Assembly: GCA_037447655.1 (NCBI GenBank) | Contig: JBBHKE010002506.1 | Coordinates: 239,152 to 303,151 of the forward strand | Source of the DNA: Zygnema cylindricum | Lineage: Eukaryota; Streptophyta; Zygnematophyceae; Zygnematales; Zygnemataceae | Length of the DNA: 64,000 nt | Direction of reading: 5' to 3' | In this document: piece by piece, positions 53,601-64,000 of the stretch | Position numbering within the stretch: the first letter of the stretch is position 1 | Layout: the number at the start of each line of letters is the position of its first letter | Notes under the pieces: generated by a model | What the model was told of the DNA's origin: nothing | Database searches by the model: none | The model's input: the letters and a program-made list of their open reading frames with translations, nothing else | Translations under genes and position numbers: made by a program

Positions 53601-56600
53601 TTGGATGCTTGACACAAAAACATTGTAGACCATAATGGTTATCAGTGGAAAGTTGAGCGAGTGGTTACGAAAATGCATATAATTTTTGTTTTGTGGCGCA
53701 AATATCCGGTGTCTGAGTGTAGTTTTTTTTCTAATTGAGTAATGATGCTATGGTGTCATGGTTTTTCTGTGGCAATGATGTACGTGCGGTCCATGTAGTT
53801 AGAGGTCACCGGGCATTTTGTGCTCCAGGAAGGCACATATCTTGAGTTTTAGAGTTACTCAAGAGAGTGGATTGTGTGTTCCAATTCCTGAATGTTAGCT
53901 GATTCCAGTGGGTTCGGTTTCACCTCTTGGATTTTGTGCACTCTTAATGTTGCAAGTTTATGGAGCAACAAGAAGAGTTCTTTTTTTTTGTTTGCCAATT
54001 TTGATCGTAACGATTAAGCTCTTAGGCAGTCAAAGTTAGCTTGAAGATGAAGCTGTGCAAGAAGGCTTTTTTTGGTTTTGTCAGGGACTTCAGAAGGTGT
54101 GATTTCATTTGATTGTGAAATGTAATATTTTGCAGGTTGTGGAATGTGGTGGTTTCTCTTGGAGGATATGACAAGGTACGTTCTATACTTATTCACGGTT
54201 TTGCCTGCAGGACTAGGAGAAGTGGTTGGTGAGTTGTGTCAGCACTGAAGTGTAGGTTTCTGTTAAGCTGTCATTTTCTATAGCTCTGACATTTACTGAC
54301 CAGGGATGAGATTATCATATGCTGCATTATCGGCAGTTGCTGTTTTTCTTACTTGATTATTTTGTACTCTACGACTGCAATCGTGTTCTTATGCTGTGCT
54401 CTGCTGGGAGGTACTTAAGGAAAGGGTACTCGGCTACAAATCTGAAGGGGGCTCTTGTTATCGTGGATGCTCGGCTCGATGATTTGCGAATGCGCAGGTG
54501 ACTTCAGGCAAGCTGTGGCGGGTGGTAGGCGACAATTTCGAGCCTCCAAAGTAAGTCTTTCTCTTCCACTGCTTGTTTTTTTTTTTTTTTTTTTTTTTTT
54601 CTTCAGATCGTCTGTGCCTCTTCCAATCCTGATGGTGCACAAGCCTACTGGAAGTGCGGTTACCAACGCAGCTATACAGTACGATTATTGTTCTCCTCAG
54701 CTTGTTGTGTCCTACGTCAGAAGTTTTGCAGGTTACACCAAAGAGTTGTACCCCTATTTTTCGTGCTTGACCAGTTTGACTTGATGCAGTTTGAAAGCTC
54801 AAATGGTTCTCTGGGCACTGTCAGTGGTACCCCAAGGTATTACCATTTGTTATCGTGTATTTTTATCAAAGGCTGGCTATGATGTGGAATAAAGGCTGAC
54901 GACGATTTGTTACATTGTATATCTTTGCTGGACCCACGTAATTGCATGACATGTCTCTGTCACATGCTAGGAGAATTATTTGAGAAATTTTCCATAAGTC
55001 CGCTGGAGATTTTTCAACGCTTGCCTGCTATTTTCCTTGTTGTTTAGCTCCGTATTTCAAGTTGGGGTGAGTCATGTGAAGCCAGTCGCAAATGCAATGT
55101 TTATTGTATGGTTCTGATTGATGCCTTAGTCAGAGGATGTTAGAAGGGGAGTGTTTTGATGGGTCTCCCAATAGCGTTTCCTGTCCTGTTTTAGGGAACT
55201 GGATTTGTAGGTTTTTTTGCCACAGTCCTCCATGACACTGGCGTGTCAGCGTATATTTGTCAGCCAAAATAAGTCGTGAATTTTTTCATGTCAGATGGGC
55301 AAGCAATCTCTACAATGGGGCACAAAATGCAGTTCACAGAAGCGGAAGTAGTGCACACGCTTTGAAGATATTGGACTATCGTGCATCACAAACTAACCTC
55401 ATTGTGGACCCCTTCTTTTGTCAGGAGATTCTGGTCGTGGTATGTCTGTGTGGTTCTATTTTTTATGGAAGCCCATGGTCACTTGTATTTTCTTGTGAAC
55501 TGTTTTTGGTATTCAAAACTAACGAGAGTCTCACCAGATAACTAGATAAAAAAAATGCTATTCTGACCCAATCTTTCTATGTTGGCTGCATTTTTAGGCA
55601 TAAGTTTGTGATAATTATTTTCAGGTACCGCGTGTTTGTCTCCTAACCGTCTCAAACGTTCCTTCAGTCGTTCTTTATATTTGAATGCTGAATCATTTCC
55701 CCATTATCTTTATTTGGAGCCCTTTGCGTAGTGAAAGTTGTTGAAAGAGATAGACTCCAAGTTCTGTCGCGGCATTTTAATGACGTTCCAAGTTTGCGGA
55801 ATTTTGGTGCCCTTAAAGTTTCCGCCTGGTAAATTTTTTAAATTGAGCGTAAATCACAGCCCATCAATCTCTTGTGCGCCACTTGGATGTAGTTAGTGGG
55901 TAGACAATGTTGACCGGATTGGGTGGTCTATCCTCTGCTCATGGACAATGGCATCGACTTGTGGAAGTTTACGTTTGAGCATTGAATCTTGACAAGGTTT
56001 TTCCCTCTTAACAAACTGTGTCTACTAGTTAAAAAATATCGAAAACCCTAATGTGGTAAAGCCCAGCTTTGGCTTGATCCGAAGCAAGTGGTGCATACTT
56101 CCATTGGGTTGGAGCTCGCAGCTTCCAAAAAAAATCTGCCATAGTGTTGGTACAGTTGTCTGCCCCAGACAGCTTTGTAGTCTTTCTTTTTCTTTTTTTG
56201 GCATGTTATTTTGCTTAATTTGTTTCTCTTGGATGCAGAAGGGTGAACTTCATTGCACGAAATATTTTTGAATTTGGTTTTCTGTTAAGACAAGAAAAAA
56301 ATAGTCTCTGCAAGGATGAAATACTGTTCCACACGTTGTTTCTTTAAGTTACTGCGTAAGCAAGTTAGTTGAACATGTTTGATATGTTCCAGAGAATAAT
56401 ATTTGAGAGTAATATCTGTTTTGAATGAGATTTTTGTTTTCAGATATAAAACTGGTCGCGTGTGGATATGTGCAAGTACCTTCGGATCCCTGCCTGCATG
56501 TATGTTGTCCTAATATTGAATTATACAAGCTTGTTTTGTTTCAGTTTGTGCAACATTACATGAGAAGTATCTTCAAGCATGCATTTTCCAACGTTTCTAA

Positions 56601-59600
56601 TTCAAAAGCTTGATAGCTATATAGATCCTGGTTTGTTTGGATTGTCTGACAATTTGGTGTTGGCTTTTGTCCCTATGGTTGCATCTGCGGCTGTGTAATT
56701 GCTGAACTTTTTTGACTGTTTAAGTGAAAGCCTTGATCGTGGATGTCATAAATATTTGGACCGGCTATGGCTTAAGTGTATGTTTGTGGTATGTACATGT
56801 CTGTGCTTCAAATTCTTGGTTGAAGATGTTACGATATGTTTTGGAGAGAGTCACAAGCTGGATGGAGCCTTGATTTGTTTTACCGACGAGATTAACTTGT
56901 GTCTGTTTCATGTCAACTAGGTTCAAGAAATCTCTTCCAAAAGCCATTGTTTCTGGGTCATTGACTATCTTGGCGGTCAGTGAATTGTCTCCAGCTCTAT
57001 GTTCAAGGTGCCTGGAATCAGTTTTCCTATTTTTCTGGTCCACAACAAATTGTCTGTCAATAAGCGAGGCCTATTATTTCTCTTGATTTCGTTGCTGGTA
57101 TTTTTGTCAAACAAGTGTTTGTGCAGCTAACTGTACTCAACTTCCGATTTATGTTGTGAGTTACTCTGTGCTACTAACAATGTTTGAAGGCCTGTAACTC
57201 ATTGATGTTTTGACTGTTCCATTCTTGGTTATGTTAAATGGTAATTGATGTTTTTCCTTGAAAGAGATCAAGTAACTCTCTGAGAACTGCTGAGTACTCT
57301 TATCCAGCGTTCATTTTTGGTGGTACTTTTAACCTCTTTTGTTGAAGTCAATATTATGCTTACTGGACAGGGCTAATTGATTTTCGGTAAGTAGCGATCC
57401 ATTTTTGGGCTCAAAGTATTGATTGTAGTCTTTGGTCGTTTGAAGTGAACTCAGGTAAGAAAAATGGTTCATTGGCAGGAGTGGAGCTTTTTGTCATTTT
57501 AAAGAAGGATCTACGTTCTAATCCTTTATTGCGGGTTTACTTGGAATAGTTGTTGTTTATCTGAGCTAATATTTAGAAGCATCAAAGCATCTGGTTGATT
57601 GAAATGTATCAACGACAAACATATAGAAATCAGCATGTTAGCTTGTACCATGTTATGGCCCCAGGACAGATAACATGTAACGAGGGTCTCACCCATTTGA
57701 CCTCGAGAATTTTTTTTTATCGAGCGTGTGAACGGCCGATGATGTTGGCCATCTTTTTAAGCTGTCCTGGGTAATGTTATTGCAGTCTAGTTGTAAGCAG
57801 AGAGCTTAGACATGGCTGAAGTGAAAAATGGTTGTTGCGACTTCTCACAAAATATGTTTGTCCTGACGGTAGTTTTGTGTGCTTTTCAGGTCATGCACCA
57901 CACTCTCATGGACATTTCGAGGCTTCTATGAAAAGGTACTACACGGAGTCTTCCCAATGAAGCTTCATCTTCATTGTTAAAACTGGTTGCTCTCGTTGTT
58001 GCGGTACTTTTTGAAGATTCTGTCCATTTGTTTTAGGCAATTGAGTTAGCAGATGTTTGTTGAGAGAGCACTTGAATAATTCACCTATAGAGCTCGATTG
58101 TTTTTAAGTGTCAGCTGAGTTCCTAGGTGTACACGAATAAAATGGTTCAGCCAATATAGTCCAGAACAGGAAAGTGCCTTTCTCGACTATCCAACGCAGC
58201 AACGATTGGTGTATCACCTTAGTAGTCTCTGTAGTTTCACATGGGGAAAGCCAAACCTTATGTCTATATCTAAATCCTTGAATGGATGAATGATTGAAAT
58301 GCGTTTGTGGCTGCTTGCTGATGAATGATTGTTTCAAGTGGTCACATGCCTTAGAATTCCTCTATGGGTTGGAAAACTTTTTATGTCGCAGACACTATTG
58401 GATTATGAGAAGCATTCTGGAATTACTTCAGGCCGAAGTCCACCTGCCAGCGGAACATTGAGAAACGAGGTGCTCCTCTTTATTCTTGTTGCTCCTGTTT
58501 CTTTTTAACATTACAGTTTCATAAGAGGCATCATATAGAGAGAGAATATTTCCAAATTTGACTCTCCCTACAGAATCAGGTGGTCAGCGGAAAGTTATCA
58601 GTGTTTCCTGGATGGGGGAGAAGTAAACCAGTTGTTGCCAGGTGTGAGCAAAATGTGTGGTAGACATGTGTGGTTATAATCACCTGAAAAAAAATAAGTG
58701 TGAGCTTCTCATCTTGTGCCACTAGATGTCTCAGGTGACATTATGCTGATGTTGCATAAGGTTCCTTAAGAAGCCAGCAGAGGGGCGATGGCATGTTGTA
58801 TGGCAGAGGGCTTTGCAAGAAAGAATTTGGGTGTAGGCTTTGGCAAGGCAGGGAGCTGAAGGAGGGATGGGGGTACAGGTAGGGGGACCACCGTCTTCAA
58901 AACGTCAACGGAGGCAAGCGGAAACTTGTAAGTGAAGGAAACCTGCTTAGGGAGGAAATGGAGGTAGAAAACAGTTTTTTGAGCTGGCAAAACCGTGTTC
59001 TCAAGTTACTGGTGATGCTTATGTTTGTGCAATTCATTATATGGCAGTGACTGTTTTTATTATCATGCCTCTTTCTGCCTCATTCGAGTGAAAGTTAGTT
59101 TTTGTTCACCTTTTGTTTGTCTTGTCTAGTCCACTACGATAATCTAGATATGTAATCATTGTTGGTGTGCCTGGTTGCAAATGTATTAGACACTTTGTTG
59201 GCATTATATATTTGTTAATTTCTCAAGCCTTTTTTCAATGTAATTATTCGTGGCGGGTGGAGAATTTATAGTAGTTTTAATTGAACTTTAATAACCTTTC
59301 AAAAAGGTATTGTATCTCACTGGCAATGCCTGCTGGAACAGTTGAGACCTCGCCACCTGAAACGTTGAGACCAGGAGCAGCAGAGGAATCGCATAAAGGA
59401 CGAGCCTCAGGTGATCCAGAAAAAAAAAGAGAACACAGGGAAAATGGTAGGAGACAGCAAGAGGAAGCGGCTGCTGTTATTATGGATGAGGGCCTTCCAG
59501 CCGATTGGGTTCGAGTAAATGTTCGGCGCTCGGTAAGGCTTGTCGACTCCATTCCCACTCAATCCTTGTTGTAGGATGCTATTTTTACAAACTTCCATCT

Positions 59601-61396
59601 CTTATTGTTGGTCTGTGGAAGAGTTTTTTGAATACAATTAGTTGGAGTTTGAATAATCCTGTGCATCATAAGAATCACCTTTCTCGTCATGGTTTGGTAT
59701 ATGTCTCGGTTATCCTTTATGCGCATGGCACAAGTAAATGCTACACGTTTTGATCCACTTTTGAATATTATTAGTTATTATTTGCTGACTTTTGTTGTTT
59801 GTTAATCAACCGTTTAGTTATGAACGAGCTGTGGCTAATGTCTGCTTGTTTTATGCTCCTTTAAGAAGGCAGATGTTTCTGAGTTGTAACAATTCCTTGA
59901 TAGAAGAAGAATATTCGGTCAGCACTTTTTCAGCTATTAACCTAGCATTTTTTTTCTTTTTCTTTTGGATGCAGGAGGACTGTTTTGAAATTTACGCATT
60001 GGTTCCAGGATTGGTCCGAGAAGAGGCATGTCTTGAGCTGCTTTATTCTTCTCCCGCACACAGCAGTTACCCTCTTGTTTTTTTCTCTATTTTGATACAT
60101 TATTTCAGCTTTTTCCATTTGTAATCGCTCATCTTGCCATCACATTCTAACGGGTTTTTGCTGCCCAATGTCCTCTGGATCTCTCACCACCTCTTCACCT
60201 GCGCCTTTCCCTTCCCTTCTTTCTTGCCATACGTTGCTGTTTCGTTTGTTAACATTCTGAATACAGTTTACAATTTCTGTGTCTCTGCAGGTCCGAGTAC
60301 AATGTGAGGGTGGCGGTAAGTTGATCATAGCTGGTGAACCCGAGCAGCCAGAAAATCCATGGGGCGTCACTGCATTTCGGAAGGTGAATTCACAAAATCT
60401 CCTTTTTGGTTAAGTCAATTTCTGTTTGTTTGGTCAAGTACTGCAATTCCCTCGACTGCCTCCGTCTTGTTTGACAGTGGAGATAGATGTCGACGTTTAC
60501 GACCACTGCACATATTGAAGATTTCCTTCCTCAGGAATGTGGTTTAGACTTCTGGACTGGTTCAGAGATCTGCACGGTTCATGACACTGTTGAGTTTCTC
60601 GCATTGTTCATCCTCTACTTTTCATGTGTGCACCTGCTTCTTATTTATGTTTATGCTGTTTTAGTTAGTGAACTGTTTGTCAGCAACATTGTCTCGTCAA
60701 TTACGGTCTTTGTCATTTCTATTGTGAGCAAAACAGCGTTATCTGCAGTGTGATTTTTTTTTCAATAGAAATCCCTAAAGGATGCCCATGTTTTGAAGCA
60801 TTGCATCAAAATTCATCTTGAGTGTTGAATGTCATGAATGTATTTATTAGCCTAACTTGCATCGTACAAGTTTTGTCAATACGTCACCTTCATAATTTTC
60901 TCCAATCCTGAACGAAGTTTCACCATTGTCACTTTGCAGCGCAAGTCCTGCTGCTGGCAGGTTTTTCAAGAAACTCATTGTTATCTGGATGATGGATCCA
61001 CCTGCTTCTAATTTATGTTTATGATGTTTTGGTTGGTTTCATTGTCTCGTCAAATACGGTCCTTTCTCATTTCTTTTGTGAGCAAAACCTTTTGAGCCGC
61101 GGTGGCGACGTTTACATATTCTGGCAACATTTGCGCTGATTTCTTATAGAAACTCCTAAAGAAATTTTTTTGCCCATGTTTCAAGAAGCTCATCGATAGC
61201 TTGTTTTTTGCAGGTCATCATGTTGCCAGGTGGCATAAACGCACACCAAACTACAGCCATGGTGACTCTCCACGGGCAACTCTATGTGAAAGCTCCGTTT
61301 GCGCCTTCGTTGGTGAACGCAGAAGGCGAGCCAGAGGCCGTTACAACACTGGACAACAACGTCGCAAAGTCTAGTCTTGCAGGGTCTTCTCTTTGA
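50686..61396 (+). CDS. ARID and HSP20-like (alpha-crystallin) domain protein
   Basis: Spliced gene of the plant ARID5/ARID6-like family, nuclear proteins that bind AT-rich DNA. Exons: 50686-51104, 54136-54175, 54498-54550, 57890-57935, 58392-58469, 58574-58641 (less sure), 59307-59532 (start unsure), 59975-60025, 60291-60383, 61214-61396. This model gives 418 residues in phase. The ATG follows an in-frame stop by three codons. Residues 1-105 are acidic and low complexity. The ARID spans exons 1-5 (EEFMRRLEAFF, KVPKFYGEE, LWNVVVSLGGYDK, GKLWRVVGDNFEPP, TTLSWTFRGFYEK). The C-terminal HSP20-like fold (LPADWVRVNVR, FEIYALVPGLVREE, KLIIAGEPEQPENPWGV, QTTAMVTLHGQLYVKAPF) fits the family end. The exon 8 donor is GC. 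The protein is shorter between domains than I would expect, so an exon may be missing. Confidence 0.9.
51105..54135 (+). other. Intron 1 of the ARID gene
   Basis: A 3-kb intron (donor AA|GTGCGT, acceptor TTTTGCAG|G) splits a Lys codon inside the ARID. Minus-strand frames at 51783-52066 are the only longer ones and show no known domain. T-rich runs at 51110-51180 follow the donor. Confidence 0.8.
54551..57889 (+). other. Intron 3 of the ARID gene
   Basis: A 3.3-kb intron (donor AAA|GTAAGT, acceptor CTTTTCAG|G) splits another ARID Lys codon. It begins with a 25-base T run at 54576-54600. No other gene is seen within. Confidence 0.8.
54576..54600 (+). repeat. Poly-T run of 25 bases
   Basis: A mononucleotide run close behind the donor of intron 3. 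It is likely length-variable and could be a microsatellite or the A-tail of a reverse-strand retroposon. Confidence 0.9.
58771..58878 (+). other. Possible extra exon of the ARID gene
   Basis: A purine-rich block ends in a good donor (TACAG|GTAGGG) and can start after CCTTAAG. It is 108 nt long, keeps the phase between exons 58574-58641 and 59307-59532, and is open in that phase. The translation is not like the family between its domains, so this is a weak call. Confidence 0.3.
60026..60290 (+). other. GC-AG intron of the ARID gene
   Basis: Exon 8 must end at GTCCGAGAAGAG because the family continues directly with the Val-Arg-Val of the next exon. The next bases are GCATGT, so the donor is GC and not GT. 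The acceptor is CTCTGCAG. The intron is 265 bp long. Confidence 0.75.
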
Positions 61397-63184
61397 AAAA
61401 AATAAAAATGATTATCTCTTTGCTTGCTCTATAAAATCATCTGGGAAAAAGGTAGAGGACAGAGGTCATGGCTGGCACTTCAGATCTATAGCTGTTGTTC
61501 ACTGTTCCCCGATCTGTTTTGAATGAATCCATGTTTTAAAGAGTGAGATAGAGGAGTTAGAGTGGATGAGGTAGTCACCAATAGGAGGTCCAGATCCGCT
61601 TGGAGATGGATGTGGATAGGGATGGGAGGCAGGGACAAATTAGCGTGGTTTTCATCAATTTCCGTAGAAAAATCTAGGTGAAGTTTGTCCATTTGGCTAC
61701 ACAGGCTCAAGTCCAACTGGACAAGTAGTTTGCAGTGATTTTGATAAAATAGTTTTCAGTGGACTAAAGTTTCTTAAGACGTTTCTGCTGTGTTACAATT
61801 TTGAGCTTTACAGAGGATCGATCTAGCATAGGGATGGATTGACTCCATTCGTGTATAGTGTAAATCTGGAGTCCAAATAAGTTGGACTATGCAATGTAAG
61901 TGCTCACAAGTGGGCTGACACTGCAATATGGGGCAGGACTGTTCTACTGGCCCAGGCGATAGCTCCTAACCCTAATCCGTCGTGGCACCGCGCTATATAT
62001 AGTTTGGGTCAGCTGTTCTGCGACTGTTCATAAGTGGTGCACTTTCCTGGTGGTTGTCGTCGTGAAAGTGTACATTGGGCCGTAGAAATTGGATGTAGGA
62101 GCAATGGGTTTATATGGAAATCATAAGAGAGTTTGTTCCGATCAATTTTCAAGACTTGGATACCGTTGCAAGTGATGGTTTCTTTGTTTTTCTTTAAATC
62201 AGCGTTGTATACAGAACAAAGATCATCTGTGGGGGTGAATTTCCCTAACCTTGTCGATTGTTTCATGCACGTGGTCTGAGATTCTTTTTTTGTTTCATAT
62301 ATTTTTTCTACTTTATATGGAGTCTCAGTCATGTATGGTGTGGTTGTGATGGAGGAAGTACTTGTCGAGCTGATAGAGCAGCCTATATTTGCTGCCGTCT
62401 TACCTTTAGCTCCAGATAAAGTGAGTGGAATGTTATCCAGCGATAATCTTGTCTAAGTATAACTTACGGAATGCAAGGGAAAAAGACAAAAACAATTAAT
62501 CAAAGTATCTTCGGGTGCGTCTCTATGTACTTGAAACTTAGAGAATTTACTTTGCTTGTTAGCGCAGATCCCGCAGATCCGGCGGACCCGGATTTCGGGT
62601 GTCCCTATGTATACCAAACGAAAGTTGTCACTTAAGGGCGTGACGACTGTATACGTCGACAATGCCCGTGACGGCTGTCGGCAGTGTACAATCCGTGATG
62701 ATGCACGTTATATTTCATTATTTTGTAACTGCTTTTGACGTCGCATGACTTTTCATGACATTGTAGACATACCGCCATATAGCCTGTGCCGTTTCACGGT
62801 TGAAGAAGATGCAATTTGCCTTTGCGTCTCTTGTCCGCTCGACGTGAAATGGCATCGGATCTTGAGACCCCTGGCGAAATAAAATCTGTACCAAGCGCAA
62901 ACGGACAAACCCAAACAAATTGTGCACTTTGCTTTGTCGTACCTGAACGCATACGGACAAAACATAGCGGATCGTGCACTTTTCGTCGTCGCTTGAATTC
63001 TTTTGAAATTTCTTGAAAATTTGTTACACGTGCGACTCCGCGTTTCTATTTGTTTTTCGAAAATTCTTTGTTTTAAAACACATCTTCCCTGTGTTTTAAA
63101 GAAAAGTTTGAAGATGACGTTTTTTGGCGTGGCTGTGGGTCGTAGAACACAAAACGACAACATGTAGTACATCTTAAATTCGAT
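61397..63184. other. 3' UTR of the ARID gene and intergenic DNA
   Basis: The stop codon TGA is followed by AATAAAAATG within 15 bp, a possible but very close polyadenylation signal. Beyond about 61450 I recognise no gene; the frames at 62009-62332 and 62753-63298 (minus strand) lack known domains. A hairpin TTTAAAACAC/GTGTTTTAAA with a 9-nt loop lies at 63072-63100. Confidence 0.4.
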
Positions 63185-63320
63185 GATGACGCAAAATGTA
63201 CTTCTCATTTTCTCTATTTTTTTGTACGGTTGAAACTTACGCGGTACGGCTCTAAGTTTACAAGAAAACGACAGAAAAAAACCCTTACTTAGGCACATGG
63301 AGACGCACCCTTACACTTAT
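63185..63320. repeat. Dispersed repeat R1, right copy
   Basis: It shares GACGCAAAATGTACTT, GAAAACGAC and AAAAAACCCTTACT with 1-160 in the same order and orientation, with substitutions and small gaps between the blocks. Confidence 0.5.
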
Positions 63321-63406
63321 CCACAGTTTTTAGCACAGTCACCTTTTTGCTGCAATTTAAGCAAAGCCAAATATGCACTACCATTACTTTACTAGGCAGT
63401 CAGATC

Positions 63407-63627
63407 TACACCACTAATGGCTATTAGTGTTAAAGTTTTTTTCGCCACTTAAAACATCTTTTCTCTGTGCACATTAGTCGGATTGTCAATCTAATGATTG
63501 TTATTGGAAGGCAATATTCTCACCTTCCTATTGGCCGTCTCAAATTGACAATTTGACAAGCATGCATGAAGAAAAGATGTTATAAGTGGCGAAAAAAACT
63601 TTAACACTAATAACGAGTAGCGGTGTA
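63407..63627. mobile_element. MITE with very long terminal inverted repeats
   Basis: The left arm (TACACCACTAATGGCTATTA, then GTTAAAGTTTTTTTCGCCAC, to AACATCTTTTC) is mirrored by the right arm (GAAAAGATGTT to GCGGTGTA) over about 55 bp. TA is at both edges. The outer part resembles M1 (CACCGC...TTATTAG). The middle 110 bp is unrelated. No coding capacity. Confidence 0.85.
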
Positions 63628-64000
63628 GTTTCTTGCTCCTCCACCATTTTGTCCGAGCACCTTCTCCCGGTCATAATATTTAACCTTCAGACTTGGCTTC
63701 CTGCACCCGTTTCACCAGTGAGACTTTCCCACATTTCCATTTCCACATTTCCCTCCTCCCAAGTCACCCACACCGCCCCCGCTCCCCTCCTTCCTGGTGG
63801 CAAACATTTCTGATTTTCTCCCTCTTTCGCTTCCCGACGACCAAGCTTTCCTCTTGTGAGACTTCCCCCTTTGTCAGCACCAACCACCTAATGGACTAAC
63901 TCAAGTGGCTCTCTGGAGTAGTTGTATCTCTTTTCTTCCATCACGCTTTCCTCTCATACATTCATAACCGGACCTGTGTAAATAAAAATGGTACACACAT
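63628..64000. other. Pyrimidine-rich stretch at the window edge
   Basis: Rich in C and T (CACATTTCCATTTCCACATTTCC-like runs). It might be the 5' leader of a gene outside the window, but no start can be supported. Confidence 0.3.

Noticed and set aside
1-64000. CRISPR arrays, bacterial operons or phage
   Set aside because: No spaced direct repeats, ribosome binding sites or bacterial genes; splicing and LTR elements show plant nuclear DNA.

Overview
The window looks like nuclear DNA of a land plant. It is AT-rich, has one spliced gene with long T-rich introns, and is otherwise nested Ty1/Copia and Ty3/Gypsy LTR retrotransposons plus MITEs. The single gene belongs to the plant-specific ARID + HSP20-like family. 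A bryophyte (moss or liverwort) is my guess from gene style and from Osser-like Copia elements primed by an internal part of initiator tRNA-Met, but I cannot prove the species.

Left part (1-24.2 kb): after a few short repeats and a MITE, one old Copia derivative (element B, + strand) spans 1877-24188 and is bounded by an exact 5-bp target duplication (TAAGT at 1872-1876 and 24189-24193). Its 5' LTR is split by a chromovirus-like Gypsy element (2131-12671, - strand). That element itself carries two solo LTRs (4452-5500 in integrase, 7553-8752 between protease and reverse transcriptase). B's gag is split by a second Copia element (A, 13104-20997, - strand), whose own 5' LTR holds a further solo LTR of another family (C, 18844-20253, TSD CTAAT). 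All pol and gag frames are broken.

Middle (24.2-46.2 kb): about 6 kb without a recognisable gene, then Copia element D (30590-42242, + strand). D's gag is interrupted by a pol-less LTR element E (31805-37723, LARD-like). E in turn contains a complete 515-bp TRIM (33198-33712, TSD TCATG). The LTR of the TRIM carries a 72-nt tRNA-like cloverleaf with pol III A- and B-box sequences. D also shows three short tandem duplications, one of which doubles the reverse transcriptase active site. After another empty stretch comes a solo LTR with a perfect TSD (44973-46164, CAACT).

Right part (46.2-64 kb): a chain of three TA-flanked MITEs (48051-50259), one of them holding a hAT-type MITE (49239-50130), ends about 425 bp before the start codon of the only host gene. 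That gene (50686-61396, + strand, at least 9 well supported exons) encodes an N-terminal ARID DNA-binding domain and a C-terminal alpha-crystallin/HSP20-like domain. One of its introns appears to be of GC-AG type. Another MITE with very long inverted repeats (63407-63627) and a repeat also seen at position 1 follow downstream. I saw no CRISPR array, no rRNA and no functional tRNA gene.
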